Shown: positions 27,702 through 36,063 of the stretch, piece by piece | Numbering within the stretch: the stretch's first letter is position 1 | How the letters are laid out: every line of letters starts with the position of its first letter | The notes under the pieces: generated by a model | The model's input: the letters and a program-made list of their open reading frames with translations, nothing else | What the model was told of the DNA's origin: nothing | The model's database searches: none | Assembly: GCA_013812655.1 (NCBI GenBank) | Contig: JACCTC010000410.1 | Location: forward strand, 1 to 44,188 | From: Deltaproteobacteria bacterium | Lineage (GTDB): Bacteria; Myxococcota_A; Polyangia; Haliangiales; Haliangiaceae | Reading direction: 5' to 3' | Length of the DNA stretch: 44,188 bases | Position numbers and translations under genes: made by a program

Positions 27702-28829
27702 ATGAAACCGAAGTTGCTCCTCGTCGATGACCTCCCTGCGAACCTGCTCGCGCTGGAGTCGATCCTCGAGTCGGACTACGACCTGGTTCAGTGCACGTCG
27801 GGCGCTGCGGCGATCGAGGCGGTCGGGCAGCATGCGTTCGTCGTGATCTTGCTCGATGTCAACATGCCGATCATGGATGGGCTCGAGACGGCCCGCAGGA
27901 TCAAGCGGATGCCACGCGGCGGCGCCGTCCCGATCATCTTCATCACCGCGGCCTCGCACGACACCGACCGTGTCCGAGAGGCTTACAAGACCGGCGCGGT
28001 GGACTTCATCTCCAAGCCCGTCGATCGCGATGTCCTCTGCGCCAAGGTCAAGGTGTTCGCCGAGATCCACGTGACACGCGAGCAGCAGCTCGCGCGCGAG
28101 CAGCAGGCGCGCGAGGAGGCCGAGCACCTCGCCGCGCACCTCGAGAATGTCGGCAAGCTGAACGAGGAGTTCGTGGCGTCGCTCGATCGCGAGCTGCGTG
28201 CGCCGCTGAAGACGATGCGCGATACGATCCGCGCCGTGCGCAGCGGCGCCGTCGCCGAGCCGCAGCGAGGTCACCAGCTCGGCGCTGTGGAGCAACATGC
28301 AGACGCGCAGCTCGAGCTGATCGAGGAGATGCTCGATATGAAGAGTGTCGCCGCCGGGACGCTGAAGCTGACTCCGTCCAAGGTGAACCTCGCGACGGTC
28401 GTCGAAGGCGTCGTCACGACACTGCGCCCGCGTGCGATCGCTGCATCGGTCCGGATCGAATTCTCCACGGACCCCGAGCTGAGGCCGATGAGCGGCGATG
28501 CCGAGCGGCTCGCTCAGATCGTGCGCCAGCTCGTCACTGCGGCCGTGCGGGCGTCGTCGGCCGACGGCGTCGTCTCGGTCACCCTCCGACGTTCGGGGTC
28601 GCAGGTGCAGTTGACCGTCGAGCACCGCGGTCCCGGCATCGACGCAGCCATGTTGCCGAAGATCTTCGATGGGTTCGATGACGCGGAGGTTCCCGAGAGC
28701 CTGCGCGGCATGGCACTCAAGCTGGCGATCGTGCGGCACCTCGTCGAGCTTCACCGCGGGACGATCAATGTCGAAGGCGAGGGCCTCGGCAAGGGGACGC
28801 GGTTCGTCGTCGAGCTGCCGGCGGCGTAG
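27702..28829 (+). CDS. Receiver domain fused to a degenerate histidine-kinase module
   Basis: The product is 375 residues from ATG 27702. The receiver (1-120) is intact: LLLVDD (D9, D10), phosphoacceptor D52 in LLDVNMP, T82, K105 in SKPVD. A coiled linker (121-150) leads to a DHp-like helix LNEEFVASLDRELRAPL, where Arg163 stands at the phosphoacceptor His position. The ATPase-like domain keeps the fold but has lost its key residues: N-box Asn to Ala280, G1-box Asp to His308 (EHRGPGI), and G2-box glycines (GMALKL). The kinase module should therefore not phosphorylate. Whether it acts as a dimerising or binding platform is inferred. It ends directly against the stop of the convergent transporter gene. 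Confidence 0.9.
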   Translation: MKPKLLLVDDLPANLLALESILESDYDLVQCTSGAAAIEAVGQHAFVVILLDVNMPIMDGLETARRIKRMPRGGAVPIIFITAASHDTDRVREAYKTGAVDFISKPVDRDVLCAKVKVFAEIHVTREQQLAREQQAREEAEHLAAHLENVGKLNEEFVASLDRELRAPLKTMRDTIRAVRSGAVAEPQRGHQLGAVEQHADAQLELIEEMLDMKSVAAGTLKLTPSKVNLATVVEGVVTTLRPRAIAASVRIEFSTDPELRPMSGDAERLAQIVRQLVTAAVRASSADGVVSVTLRRSGSQVQLTVEHRGPGIDAAMLPKIFDGFDDAEVPESLRGMALKLAIVRHLVELHRGTINVEGEGLGKGTRFVVELPAA

Positions 28830-31001
28830 TCATCTGCGTCGCGACGCGACCGACGTGGTGCGGATGAGATCGGCGAGGACCGCGCGCGCGCTCCGCGGCG
28901 GCGGCGCCGCGAGCTGGTCGACGAATGGCCACACCGCGTCGCGCACGTCCAGCGGCAGGATTGTCTGCAGGTACTCGAGGGCCGTGCCGCGCTGCCGCAC
29001 GTCGTCCTGGTGCAGCGCGCGATACGCCATGAGCAGCTGATCGCGATCGATGTGAAGGCCGATGACCGTGAACACGTGATCGAGCGCGTGGTCGGTCGCA
29101 GGGTGAAGCGGCTGTGCGACGAACATCGGCAACTCTTCGAGAGCATCGGGCACGAATGCGGGCCGAATCGCCTGGCGCGCGCGGTGGTCCCGCTCGAGGA
29201 GTAGTGCCCGCAGCGTCGTCGCGCGATCGACCTCGAGCCGCGGATGACGCGTGACGAGCTGCATGAGCGCGCGCGAGCATGTGTACCGGATCTCGAACCG
29301 GTCATCGGCCACGCCCAGCAACAACGCATCCACACCACGCTGCGTGCCGGTGCGTGCGAGGACGAGCGCCACCCGGCGGCGGACCACGACATCGGCGCCC
29401 GGATCGACGAGCACGTCGGCGAGCTGGCCGGCGATCGTGGCGGAGATCTTGCCCAGGGCGTTGAACGCAACGGCGTAGTGCTCGCGATGGGTCAGGAGCA
29501 TGATCGCGTACGCGACGGCTGGCTGGGCCGAGCGCGCGGTGAGCGTGTCGAGTCCGGCAAGCACGGCCTCCGCCGAACCGCCGAGCCACTCGCGACCATC
29601 GACGGAGTTGATCGGGTCGCGCAACGCGTCGGCGATCGGTCCCTCGCCGACGCTGGCGGGCTCCACCGGGGGCACGGCGACCTCGTCGAGAGCACCTGCG
29701 GCTGGCGGGGTCGGCTCGTCGGGCACCGCTGACTCGTCCGTGGTCAGCGCCGTCGACAGCGCGGTGTCGCGCAGGCCACCCTCCAGCGCCGCGATGTAGT
29801 TCGCGCGGAGCAGTGGCGTCAGCGACAAGGAGGCGACCGAGAGGGCGCCGACCGCGACGAGCACGAGCAGCGAGACCTGGCCGGGGTCGGCCGCGAGGAA
29901 GAGTGCCACCAACCCCGCGCCGATGACCGTGCCGAGCCGATCGAAGCCGATGTCGATCAACGCCTTGGCCGCGCGCTTTCGCGACTCCGCGACCGGCGTA
30001 TAGAACAGCTCGTACGCGGAACGATGCAGGGTATTCCGCTGCACGGCCTCGAAGCCGCGGATCACCACGTACGAGGCGAGCGACGGAAGCGCGATCGCGG
30101 CCGCGGCGCCGACGATCAGCAGTCCGGGCAGGGTAGCGATGTTCTTCGCGAGACTCACGCGACCGAGGACGCGGTCGGCGAGGGTGAGCTGGACCGCCAT
30201 CGAGACCAGCGCCACGCTCAGCCAGAACAGCGAGAAAAATGACAGGAGCGGCGCGCCCTTGCCAAGCAGCTCGCTCGCGGTCGAGCTGAGCAGATAGTCG
30301 AGCAGGGACGAGATCGCCGATCCGATCGCGACGAGGACCGCGAGGTTGCGCAGCAGCGGCGCACGCACGAGCGCGCGGAGCCCCCGCGCATCGCCGGTGG
30401 GGCGCACGGCGCCGGGTCTCGGCTCGCGTGTCGGGCGCATGGTGACCCGCATCAGCAGCGTGCCGGCCAGGCACACCACCTGGATCCCGGCGGTCGCCAG
30501 GAGCAGATCGTGCAGCGCGATCACCTCCGCGACGCTATAGATCGCGACGCCGCCCACCACGCCCCCGACGGTCGCGCCGCCGGCGATCCGCGCGACCGCA
30601 CGCTTGGCGTTGTAGGGATCGTAGTGCTCGTTGATCAGCGACCAGAACGCCGAGAGTAACGCCGGGCCCAGCAAGGCCATGTGGAGATAGAACGCGACCG
30701 TCATCCACCCGGTGTCAGCGAACCCGAGCAGCCACTCACCGACGAAGGCCACGGCGCTCACGCCGAACAGTCCGGGCAGGATCCGGCGAGGTCCGTACCG
30801 GTGCAGCAGGCGTGACAGCGCCACGGCAGACAGCAGCGACAGCAGCGCCCCGACGATCATCATCTCCGGGAGGTCCGCGGCGCTGAATGTCGTCAGGAAT
30901 AACGCGTCGCGGACCGATTTCCCGATGATCTGCTGCGCGATGAGGGCGCCCGCCGTGAAGCTCGCTACTCCGATTCCTGCGAGTCCGGGCGAACGCGTCA
31001 C
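28830..31001 (-). CDS. ATP/ADP-translocase-like (MFS-type) transporter fused to a HEAT-like domain
   Basis: The 723-residue product starts at GTG 31001. About eleven to twelve TM segments fill residues 1-415, starting GLAGIGVASFTAGALIAQQIIG and with GKSVRDALFLTTFSAADLPEMM, a pattern seen in NTT/TLC nucleotide-transporter-like proteins of bacteria. A Pro/Ala linker (about 425-460) is followed by a soluble helical region (465-723) with HEAT-type repeats (VVVRRRVALVLARTGTQRGVDALLLGVADD, FEIRYTCSRALMQL). Substrate unknown; nucleotide transport is only a family-level guess. The stop abuts the stop of the convergent REC gene with no spacer, leaving no room for a terminator. Confidence 0.85.
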   Translation of the reverse strand: MTRSPGLAGIGVASFTAGALIAQQIIGKSVRDALFLTTFSAADLPEMMIVGALLSLLSAVALSRLLHRYGPRRILPGLFGVSAVAFVGEWLLGFADTGWMTVAFYLHMALLGPALLSAFWSLINEHYDPYNAKRAVARIAGGATVGGVVGGVAIYSVAEVIALHDLLLATAGIQVVCLAGTLLMRVTMRPTREPRPGAVRPTGDARGLRALVRAPLLRNLAVLVAIGSAISSLLDYLLSSTASELLGKGAPLLSFFSLFWLSVALVSMAVQLTLADRVLGRVSLAKNIATLPGLLIVGAAAAIALPSLASYVVIRGFEAVQRNTLHRSAYELFYTPVAESRKRAAKALIDIGFDRLGTVIGAGLVALFLAADPGQVSLLVLVAVGALSVASLSLTPLLRANYIAALEGGLRDTALSTALTTDESAVPDEPTPPAAGALDEVAVPPVEPASVGEGPIADALRDPINSVDGREWLGGSAEAVLAGLDTLTARSAQPAVAYAIMLLTHREHYAVAFNALGKISATIAGQLADVLVDPGADVVVRRRVALVLARTGTQRGVDALLLGVADDRFEIRYTCSRALMQLVTRHPRLEVDRATTLRALLLERDHRARQAIRPAFVPDALEELPMFVAQPLHPATDHALDHVFTVIGLHIDRDQLLMAYRALHQDDVRQRGTALEYLQTILPLDVRDAVWPFVDQLAAPPPRSARAVLADLIRTTSVASRRR

Positions 31002-31030
31002 GATCTACTCTAGCGGCCAGGCGCCAGCGC

Positions 31031-31050
31031 TGCCGGGCGGGTGCCCGGCA
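31031..31050. repeat. Perfect 8-bp hairpin between two minus-strand genes
   Basis: TGCCGGGC (31031-31038) and GCCCGGCA (31043-31050) with loop GGGT. It lies between the end of the MmcQ-like gene and the start of the transporter gene, both leftward. It could end the upstream operon, but there is no U-tract, so it is left as an inverted repeat. Confidence 0.6.
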
Positions 31051-31124
31051 TCTCACGCAAACCCGACGAGCGATGCTCCGTTCACCCGCAGGACCGGCCG
31101 ACCGTGACGGAGGCAGTTTATCAG

Positions 31125-31583
31125 TCAGCGCTTCGGTGCACGGGTGCGCCGAGATGGAGCTCGCGGCTTGCGTGACGGTGGAGGTTTCGGCACAGCACGG
31201 GACCGCGTTGGCGCGATGGCACGAAACGCGTCGAGGATCGCGGCCCGTACGTCCTTCGCGCGCGCCCGACGTAGTGCGATCAGGATGCCGGCATGCCCGT
31301 CGAAGTGGGGAATCGTGAAAAAGCCCGGCGGCGCGATGGCGAGCCGCGCATCCTTGGCATCGAGGCTCTCGACGCGGACCGCGAGGATCTCGCCCGCCGG
31401 TGGTGGCTCGTCGCCGAAGCGCTCGAGGTCGGCCTTGGTGAAGGGCCGCTGCCACGCGAAGCCCTTGCCGCCCACCATCCACGTCCGCATCCCCCACTTC
31501 GCGCCGACGGTGACGCCCGCCAGGCTCCGCGCGAGCTCGTCAACGTCATCGAAATCGAGGTGCGCGGACGACTTGTTCCCCAT
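31125..31583 (-). CDS. MmcQ/YjbR family protein
   Basis: The product is 152 residues from ATG 31583; GTG 31589, overlapping the previous stop as GTGA, would add two. The YjbR/CyaY-like fold pattern is visible: FDDVDELARSLAGVTVGAKWGMRTWMVGGKGFAW, LAVRVESLDAKDARLAIAPPGFFTIPHFDGHAGILIAL, VRAAILDAFRAIAP. The function of the family is unsettled; some members were described as DNA-binding-like. The C-terminal 30 residues are Arg/Pro/Ser-rich and disordered. It is the last gene of a three-gene leftward operon. Confidence 0.85.
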   Translation of the reverse strand: MGNKSSAHLDFDDVDELARSLAGVTVGAKWGMRTWMVGGKGFAWQRPFTKADLERFGDEPPPAGEILAVRVESLDAKDARLAIAPPGFFTIPHFDGHAGILIALRRARAKDVRAAILDAFRAIAPTRSRAVPKPPPSRKPRAPSRRTRAPKR

Positions 31584-31585
31584 GT

Positions 31586-33094
31586 TCACACGTCGAGCTG
31601 GTCGCGAAGCTTTGCCTTGAAGTCGTCGCGGGCGACGCTGACCTTCTGTTCGAGGACAGCGACGAGCTGCTTGCGCAGCTTCGGTTCGAGCGCGTTCAGC
31701 GCTTCGATGACAATCGGCGTGTTCGCTACCTGGTCGAAGTCGACCGTGAGCGGGATCAGCTTCAGCAGGTCCGTGAGGCGCGCGAGCGCGGGTTTCTTGT
31801 CTCGCCTGGCCAGCACGGAAAAGATCGGAAGCGAAATCGAAGCCGTCAAGAACGTGCCGCCATCGATCCGATCCATCGCGCCCGGAATCTTGTACGTGCG
31901 CAGTACCGGCACGATCTTGTCGCCGAATGCATCGAACAGGTCGGCGTAGACCCGCGCGCGAGAGAGCGAACCGTCCTTGTCCTGGCCGCGGATCCAGAGC
32001 TCGAGACTGCGCGCGCAGAGGTCGACAAGTTGTTCGGGTTGGTGGGTCTTCGCGAGGGCTTCGGCGAGGGGCTTGCGCTTTGCCACCATCTTGATGGCTT
32101 CACCGAGGTGTACGGCAAAGCTCTTGGTCTTGCCTCCGACGGTGACGGGCTCGTCGATGAGCGACCTGCGCTGCTGGATTGCGAGCCCGAGCCTTGCCCT
32201 TGCCTCGTTCGCGGTGCCGGGAAGTCCGCGGTCTTCCCACACGCCAACGAGCTGCATGACACCGAATCGTTTCGGCACGCTGGTCAACGCGTCCAGAAAT
32301 TTACGCTGGTCGTCGGTCAGCTTCCTCGGGACGATCTTCGACGGAAATAGCAGCTCGACGATCGCGACGAGCTCGGTAATGGGCGTGGCGCCAACGGCGG
32401 ACCTGATCAGGGTGTCGATATCGATGGGCGACGCGCCCGGGAGATAGGTGATGCGAGCGCGTAGCGGCTCCAGGTTACCGTGCTCCCAGCACAACGCATC
32501 GCCCGACTTGAGCTTTGCGAGCGCGGATCTCGCAGGGCCGAAGCGGTGCTCGCCGGCGAGCACCGCGAGTGCGAGCACCATCGATGCGTGTGCCGTCGCA
32601 TTCTTCTCCGTGCCGACGCGCTCACGGAGCTGTTTGCTGGATTTTGCGGCGTGCTTGGACAGCCAAGCGATCACGAACGCGGTGGCGGCGCGCACCTTCG
32701 GGTCCTGATCGTCGAGGCAGGCCATGTACGTCGCGTGGCCCTTCGCGACCGTCGCATGCAGCTTGCTATCGAAGGAGGCCGGATCGCCGCCGGTGATGAA
32801 TTGACGATGATCGCCGCCGCATGCGAGGTCACCGAGCAACGCGAGCAGCTCCCAGCGGGCGACCTGCTTCTTCATCGCAATGAGCTGGATGAGGAACGGC
32901 ACGAACGCTATCGCGCTCGGCGCCGGCGTGCTCTGGTGCAGGACCTCTTCGAACAGCCACTGCACGGCCTTCCCGGCCTTTCTCGAATCGCCCGTGGCCA
33001 GCCAGGCGAGGATGACTGGCGCCTTACCGGCAGTACCCTCGATGGTTTCGAGCGTGTCCCAGTTGACCTTGTCGAGACCGACGAGCGCGCTCAT
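31586..33094 (-). CDS. HEAT-like repeat protein, unknown
   Basis: The start is ATG 33094, with GAGAAG four bases upstream; an extension to 33139 has no ribosome site. The 502-residue, mostly alpha-helical product begins VNWDTLETIEGTAGKAPVILAWLATGDSRKAGKAVQWLFEEVLHQ, the pattern of soluble HEAT-like proteins found in many bacteria. Further repeats are VRAATAFVIAWLSKHA, HASMVLALAVLAGEHR and QLVDLCARSLELWI. There is no signal peptide or TM. It is likely a protein-binding scaffold. It is followed with a four-base overlap or a two-base gap by the MmcQ-like gene. Confidence 0.85.
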   Translation of the reverse strand: MSALVGLDKVNWDTLETIEGTAGKAPVILAWLATGDSRKAGKAVQWLFEEVLHQSTPAPSAIAFVPFLIQLIAMKKQVARWELLALLGDLACGGDHRQFITGGDPASFDSKLHATVAKGHATYMACLDDQDPKVRAATAFVIAWLSKHAAKSSKQLRERVGTEKNATAHASMVLALAVLAGEHRFGPARSALAKLKSGDALCWEHGNLEPLRARITYLPGASPIDIDTLIRSAVGATPITELVAIVELLFPSKIVPRKLTDDQRKFLDALTSVPKRFGVMQLVGVWEDRGLPGTANEARARLGLAIQQRRSLIDEPVTVGGKTKSFAVHLGEAIKMVAKRKPLAEALAKTHQPEQLVDLCARSLELWIRGQDKDGSLSRARVYADLFDAFGDKIVPVLRTYKIPGAMDRIDGGTFLTASISLPIFSVLARRDKKPALARLTDLLKLIPLTVDFDQVANTPIVIEALNALEPKLRKQLVAVLEQKVSVARDDFKAKLRDQLDV

Positions 33095-33146
33095 GGCTCT
33101 TCTCAAGATACAGCACGACCCGACATTCGTGACTTGCAACAGTCAC

Positions 33147-33671
33147 TCAGGCCAGCCCGCGCTCGATCTGCTGCCCGTGCGCGATGCGCGGGTAGTCGGC
33201 GGCACGCACGACGACGCGGTGGTTGCGTTCGCCGCAAGGCCACTCGAAGGTCACGTCGCTCGCAAGGATCGCCCGCTCGATCGGCGAGAGCTCGATCTGG
33301 AGGATGCCGTCGTGCTCGTCGAAGTCGCAGACATCCGACAGATAGAAGTCGTCGCTCGAGCCCTCGGCTTGCCGCGCGATCTCGGACGTCGCCATGCTCC
33401 TGATGCTGGCCAGGCCATCGAGGACCTGCGCGACCTGCGCCAACAGCTCCGCATACGGCTGTGTCGAGTCGCCACTCAAGGAGAGCCGGGTCTCCTTCCG
33501 TTCACCGTCGATCAGGCATGTGCCCTCCCACAAGCACCACTTGCCAGGCTTATCCCCCCGGACGATCGACTTCAGCTCGCCGATCCGGTCGTCGCGAAAG
33601 ACCAGGTACTGCGGTCGCCCAAGCGGTCGCCCGAAGAGCCAGTGCGAGAGACGTCGCCTGATGGTGAGCAT
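33147..33671 (-). CDS. Hypothetical protein (weakly DUF2262-like)
   Basis: The 174-residue product starts at ATG 33671 (MLTIRRRLSHWLFGRPLGRP) and has no signal peptide or TM. A beta-rich first half contains KWCLWEGTCLIDGERKETRLSL, followed by a helical part (ELLAQVAQVLDGLASIRSMATSEIA) and an acidic second half (FYLSDVCDFDEHDGILQIELSP). The order loosely recalls DUF2262-type proteins, but the match is weak. It is the first gene of the leftward operon with the HEAT-like and MmcQ-like genes, 52 bases upstream of the former. Function unknown. Confidence 0.75.
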   Translation of the reverse strand: MLTIRRRLSHWLFGRPLGRPQYLVFRDDRIGELKSIVRGDKPGKWCLWEGTCLIDGERKETRLSLSGDSTQPYAELLAQVAQVLDGLASIRSMATSEIARQAEGSSDDFYLSDVCDFDEHDGILQIELSPIERAILASDVTFEWPCGERNHRVVVRAADYPRIAHGQQIERGLA

Positions 33672-33758
33672 GTGGGTCGGTGGACATTGTAGTGATGACT
33701 TGCCGGATCACCACGAGGTTCAGACTTCGACACACGAGCGCTGACCATGCACGCCCGC

Positions 33759-34184
33759 TCACCAGCCCGGGAAGTTGCCGTCGAACGCGCCCTGCGCGAG
33801 GGCCCAGGCCGAGGTCGCGAGGATGACGTCCATGACGCGATTGGCCTTGTGCTCGTGGATGCGGCACAGGGACTCGACGCACTCCCACCACGTGGTCAGC
33901 GCGAGCACGAGCCAGAAGCCGATGCCGAAGCACGCGAGCAGCACGCCGCCGATGAAGTGGGGAATCGACCAGAGGTCGAGGTACTTGCCCTCGCGCCCCC
34001 AGGTGTCGCGCTTGACGCGCAAGAAGATCGAAAACGCGATCCACGGCACGGCGATCGCCGCGATCACCGCGACCGGCACGATCAGCTTGGTGCGCCAGAC
34101 GAGCAGGGCGACGGTCATCGCGAGCGTGAGTGCGGTCAGCGCGGCGAAAGGCTTGGTGCGTTCCTCCGCGTGCGACTCGGTCAT
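33759..34184 (-). CDS. Small membrane protein, VanZ/DUF2238-like pattern
   Basis: The 141-residue product starts at ATG 34184. Three to four TM segments are visible: LTALTLAMTVALLVW, LIVPVAVIAAIAVPWIAFSIFL, FIGGVLLACFGIGFWLVLALTTWWE, and a shorter VMDVILATSAWALAQG. The conserved-looking polar pattern HFIGG...WWECVE...NRVMDVI resembles the VanZ/DUF2238 membrane fold, whose function is largely unknown. The C terminus ends NFPGW. It is divergent from the methyltransferase gene. Confidence 0.78.
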   Translation of the reverse strand: MTESHAEERTKPFAALTALTLAMTVALLVWRTKLIVPVAVIAAIAVPWIAFSIFLRVKRDTWGREGKYLDLWSIPHFIGGVLLACFGIGFWLVLALTTWWECVESLCRIHEHKANRVMDVILATSAWALAQGAFDGNFPGW

Positions 34185-34365
34185 TACTTTCAGCGTAGCG
34201 GATCGGCGTATGATCGTTTCGTGAGGAGCTTCGGCCTGATCGCAGCGAGCGCCCGTCGACCGATGGGCGGTACCTCGCGCGTGGCGATCGTGACAGCGTG
34301 TGCGACCGCGCTCGGATCGATCGCGTGGTTTCGCGCAAGTGCCGCGTCGCGTTGGACCAGCTGAC

Positions 34366-36063
34366 GTGCCCGCGGTGCGCGAGAGCGAGCGCGTGCTCGG
34401 CGTCGTCTACACGCCACCCGAGGTCGCCCGGGCGATGGTCGAGCGCGCGCTCGGGCCGCTCGTGCGTGGCAAGTCGGCGGCGGAGATCCTGGCACTGCGA
34501 GTCTGCGATCCGGCGATCGGCGAGGGCGTATTCCTCGTCGAGGTCGTGCGCGTGCTCGCGGAGCATCTGCATGCGGCGTGGCAGGCAGCCGGCAACCAGC
34601 GCGCGATCGCCGAGGCTCGGCGGGCGGTCGTCCCATGTATTGCTGGCGTCGATATCGATACGCATGCGGTCGTCGCCGCGCGCGGCGTGCTCGGTGATGC
34701 CGACCTCCGCGTCGCGAATGCGCTCGCGCTCGACTGGTCCGCGGCGTGGCCAGCCGTGTTCGCGCGCGGTGGCTTCGACGCGATCGTCGGCAATCCGCCG
34801 TACATCCGGCAGGAGCAGCTCGCCGACAAGGCGGCGCTGCGCGGCTATGCAAGCTACGACGGCGTGGCGGATCTCTACGTGTACTTCGTCGAGCTCGCGC
34901 ACCGGATCGCGCGGCCTGGTGGACGGTATTGCCTGATCACGCCGAACAAGTGGCTGACTGCTGCGTACGGTCGCGGGTTGCGCGAGCTGCTCGCGGCGCG
35001 CGGCAGCGTCGAGGGGATCGTCGATCTCGCACGCACGGCGGTGTTCGCGGATGCCGATGCGTTCCCGAGCATCGTGTGGGGCACGGTCGGCGTGGTAGGC
35101 GCACCGGCGATCCGCGCGACGCGCAGCGAGGCGGACGTCAGCGTGGCCGACGCGCTCGACGAAGCCGGGCTGCCCCATCCTCGGGAGCGCTGGCAGGGCG
35201 ACCCGTGGCACATCGACGTGCCTGCCGATCGCGCGCTGATCGATCGCCTCGAGGCGCGGTGGCCGAGCCTGGGCAGCGTGATCGGCCGGCCGTCGCGCGG
35301 GGTCGTGACCGGGTTCAACCGCGCGTTCGTGATCGATCGCGCGACCCGAGACGCGCTGCTCGCCGCCGAGCCCACCGCCGCGCCGTTGATCCGGCCGTTC
35401 GTGAAGGGGCGCGACGTGCGGCCGTGGTTGCCGGCGCAGGTCGAGCGCTGGATCCTGCTGATCGATCGCGGCACGTCGCTCGAGCCGCTGCCGGCGATCC
35501 GCGCGCACCTCGAGGGCTTTCGCGCGGCGCTCGAACCACGGCCCGCAACCTGGGACGCGGCGACGCGGTGGTCGGGTCGCAAACCTGGCGCGTATCGCTG
35601 GTACGAGCTGCAGGATCCGGTCGGCGAGCTCGCTGCATCACGCGCACCGCGCCTGCTCTACCAGGACATCCAGACCGGACCGGCGTGCTGTCTCGACGAC
35701 ACCGGGCTCGTGCCCGACACGACCGTGTGGATCCTGCCGGGCGGCGAACGCTACTTGCTCGCGGTGCTCAACTCCGCACTGTATGGCTGGTATGCGCGGC
35801 GACGGTTCGCGCCCGCACTCAACGGCGCGGTTCGCCCGAAATTCGAATATCTGCGCGCGCTGCCGATCGCGACGCCGCCGGACGCCACACGCGCTGCGAT
35901 CGCGCAGCTCGTCGATCAACGGCTCGCGCTCGAGGGCGCGCGGCGGCGCGGCGAAGCGGGAACCGATGCGGTAACGCGCGAGCTCGACGCTGCGATCGAC
36001 GACGCCGTGCTCGATAGCTACGAGCTGTCCGCGGCCGAGCGTGCGCGCGTGATCGCCGGCTAA
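34366..36063 (+). CDS. Orphan N6-adenine DNA methyltransferase (Eco57I/TaqI-like)
   Basis: The product is about 565 residues. GTG 34366 is preferred, giving 13 residues before the YTPPEVARAM motif X; GTG 34300 and 34339 are alternatives. Motif I reads CDPAIGEGVFL (the family's DPAcGsGxFL), motif IV NPPYIRQ, followed by LITPNKWL, a part conserved in Eco57I/TaqI-like enzymes. The C-terminal half (about 270-500) is a TaqI-type target-recognition region with RPFVKGRDVRPW and YLLAVLNSALYGWY. No nuclease motif or neighbour restriction gene is seen, so it may be a regulatory or epigenetic methylase. Its stop overlaps the stop of the convergent gene at 36060. Confidence 0.88.
   Translation: MPAVRESERVLGVVYTPPEVARAMVERALGPLVRGKSAAEILALRVCDPAIGEGVFLVEVVRVLAEHLHAAWQAAGNQRAIAEARRAVVPCIAGVDIDTHAVVAARGVLGDADLRVANALALDWSAAWPAVFARGGFDAIVGNPPYIRQEQLADKAALRGYASYDGVADLYVYFVELAHRIARPGGRYCLITPNKWLTAAYGRGLRELLAARGSVEGIVDLARTAVFADADAFPSIVWGTVGVVGAPAIRATRSEADVSVADALDEAGLPHPRERWQGDPWHIDVPADRALIDRLEARWPSLGSVIGRPSRGVVTGFNRAFVIDRATRDALLAAEPTAAPLIRPFVKGRDVRPWLPAQVERWILLIDRGTSLEPLPAIRAHLEGFRAALEPRPATWDAATRWSGRKPGAYRWYELQDPVGELAASRAPRLLYQDIQTGPACCLDDTGLVPDTTVWILPGGERYLLAVLNSALYGWYARRRFAPALNGAVRPKFEYLRALPIATPPDATRAAIAQLVDQRLALEGARRRGEAGTDAVTRELDAAIDDAVLDSYELSAAERARVIAG

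Noticed and set aside
27468-28754. N-terminal extension of the YdeI-like protein
   Set aside because: It runs antisense through the REC pseudokinase gene; the YdeI pattern starts at 27467.
34222-34362. 47-codon frame starting GTG before the methyltransferase
   Set aside because: It overlaps the methyltransferase start region, has no ribosome site and no recognisable content.
33550-35508. Minus-strand open frame of 652 codons
   Set aside because: Antisense to the methyltransferase, whose motifs are clear; no domain recognised.
34366-36063. Defence island (restriction-modification or BREX-like)
   Set aside because: Only one methyltransferase is present; no nuclease, ATPase or other defence gene nearby.
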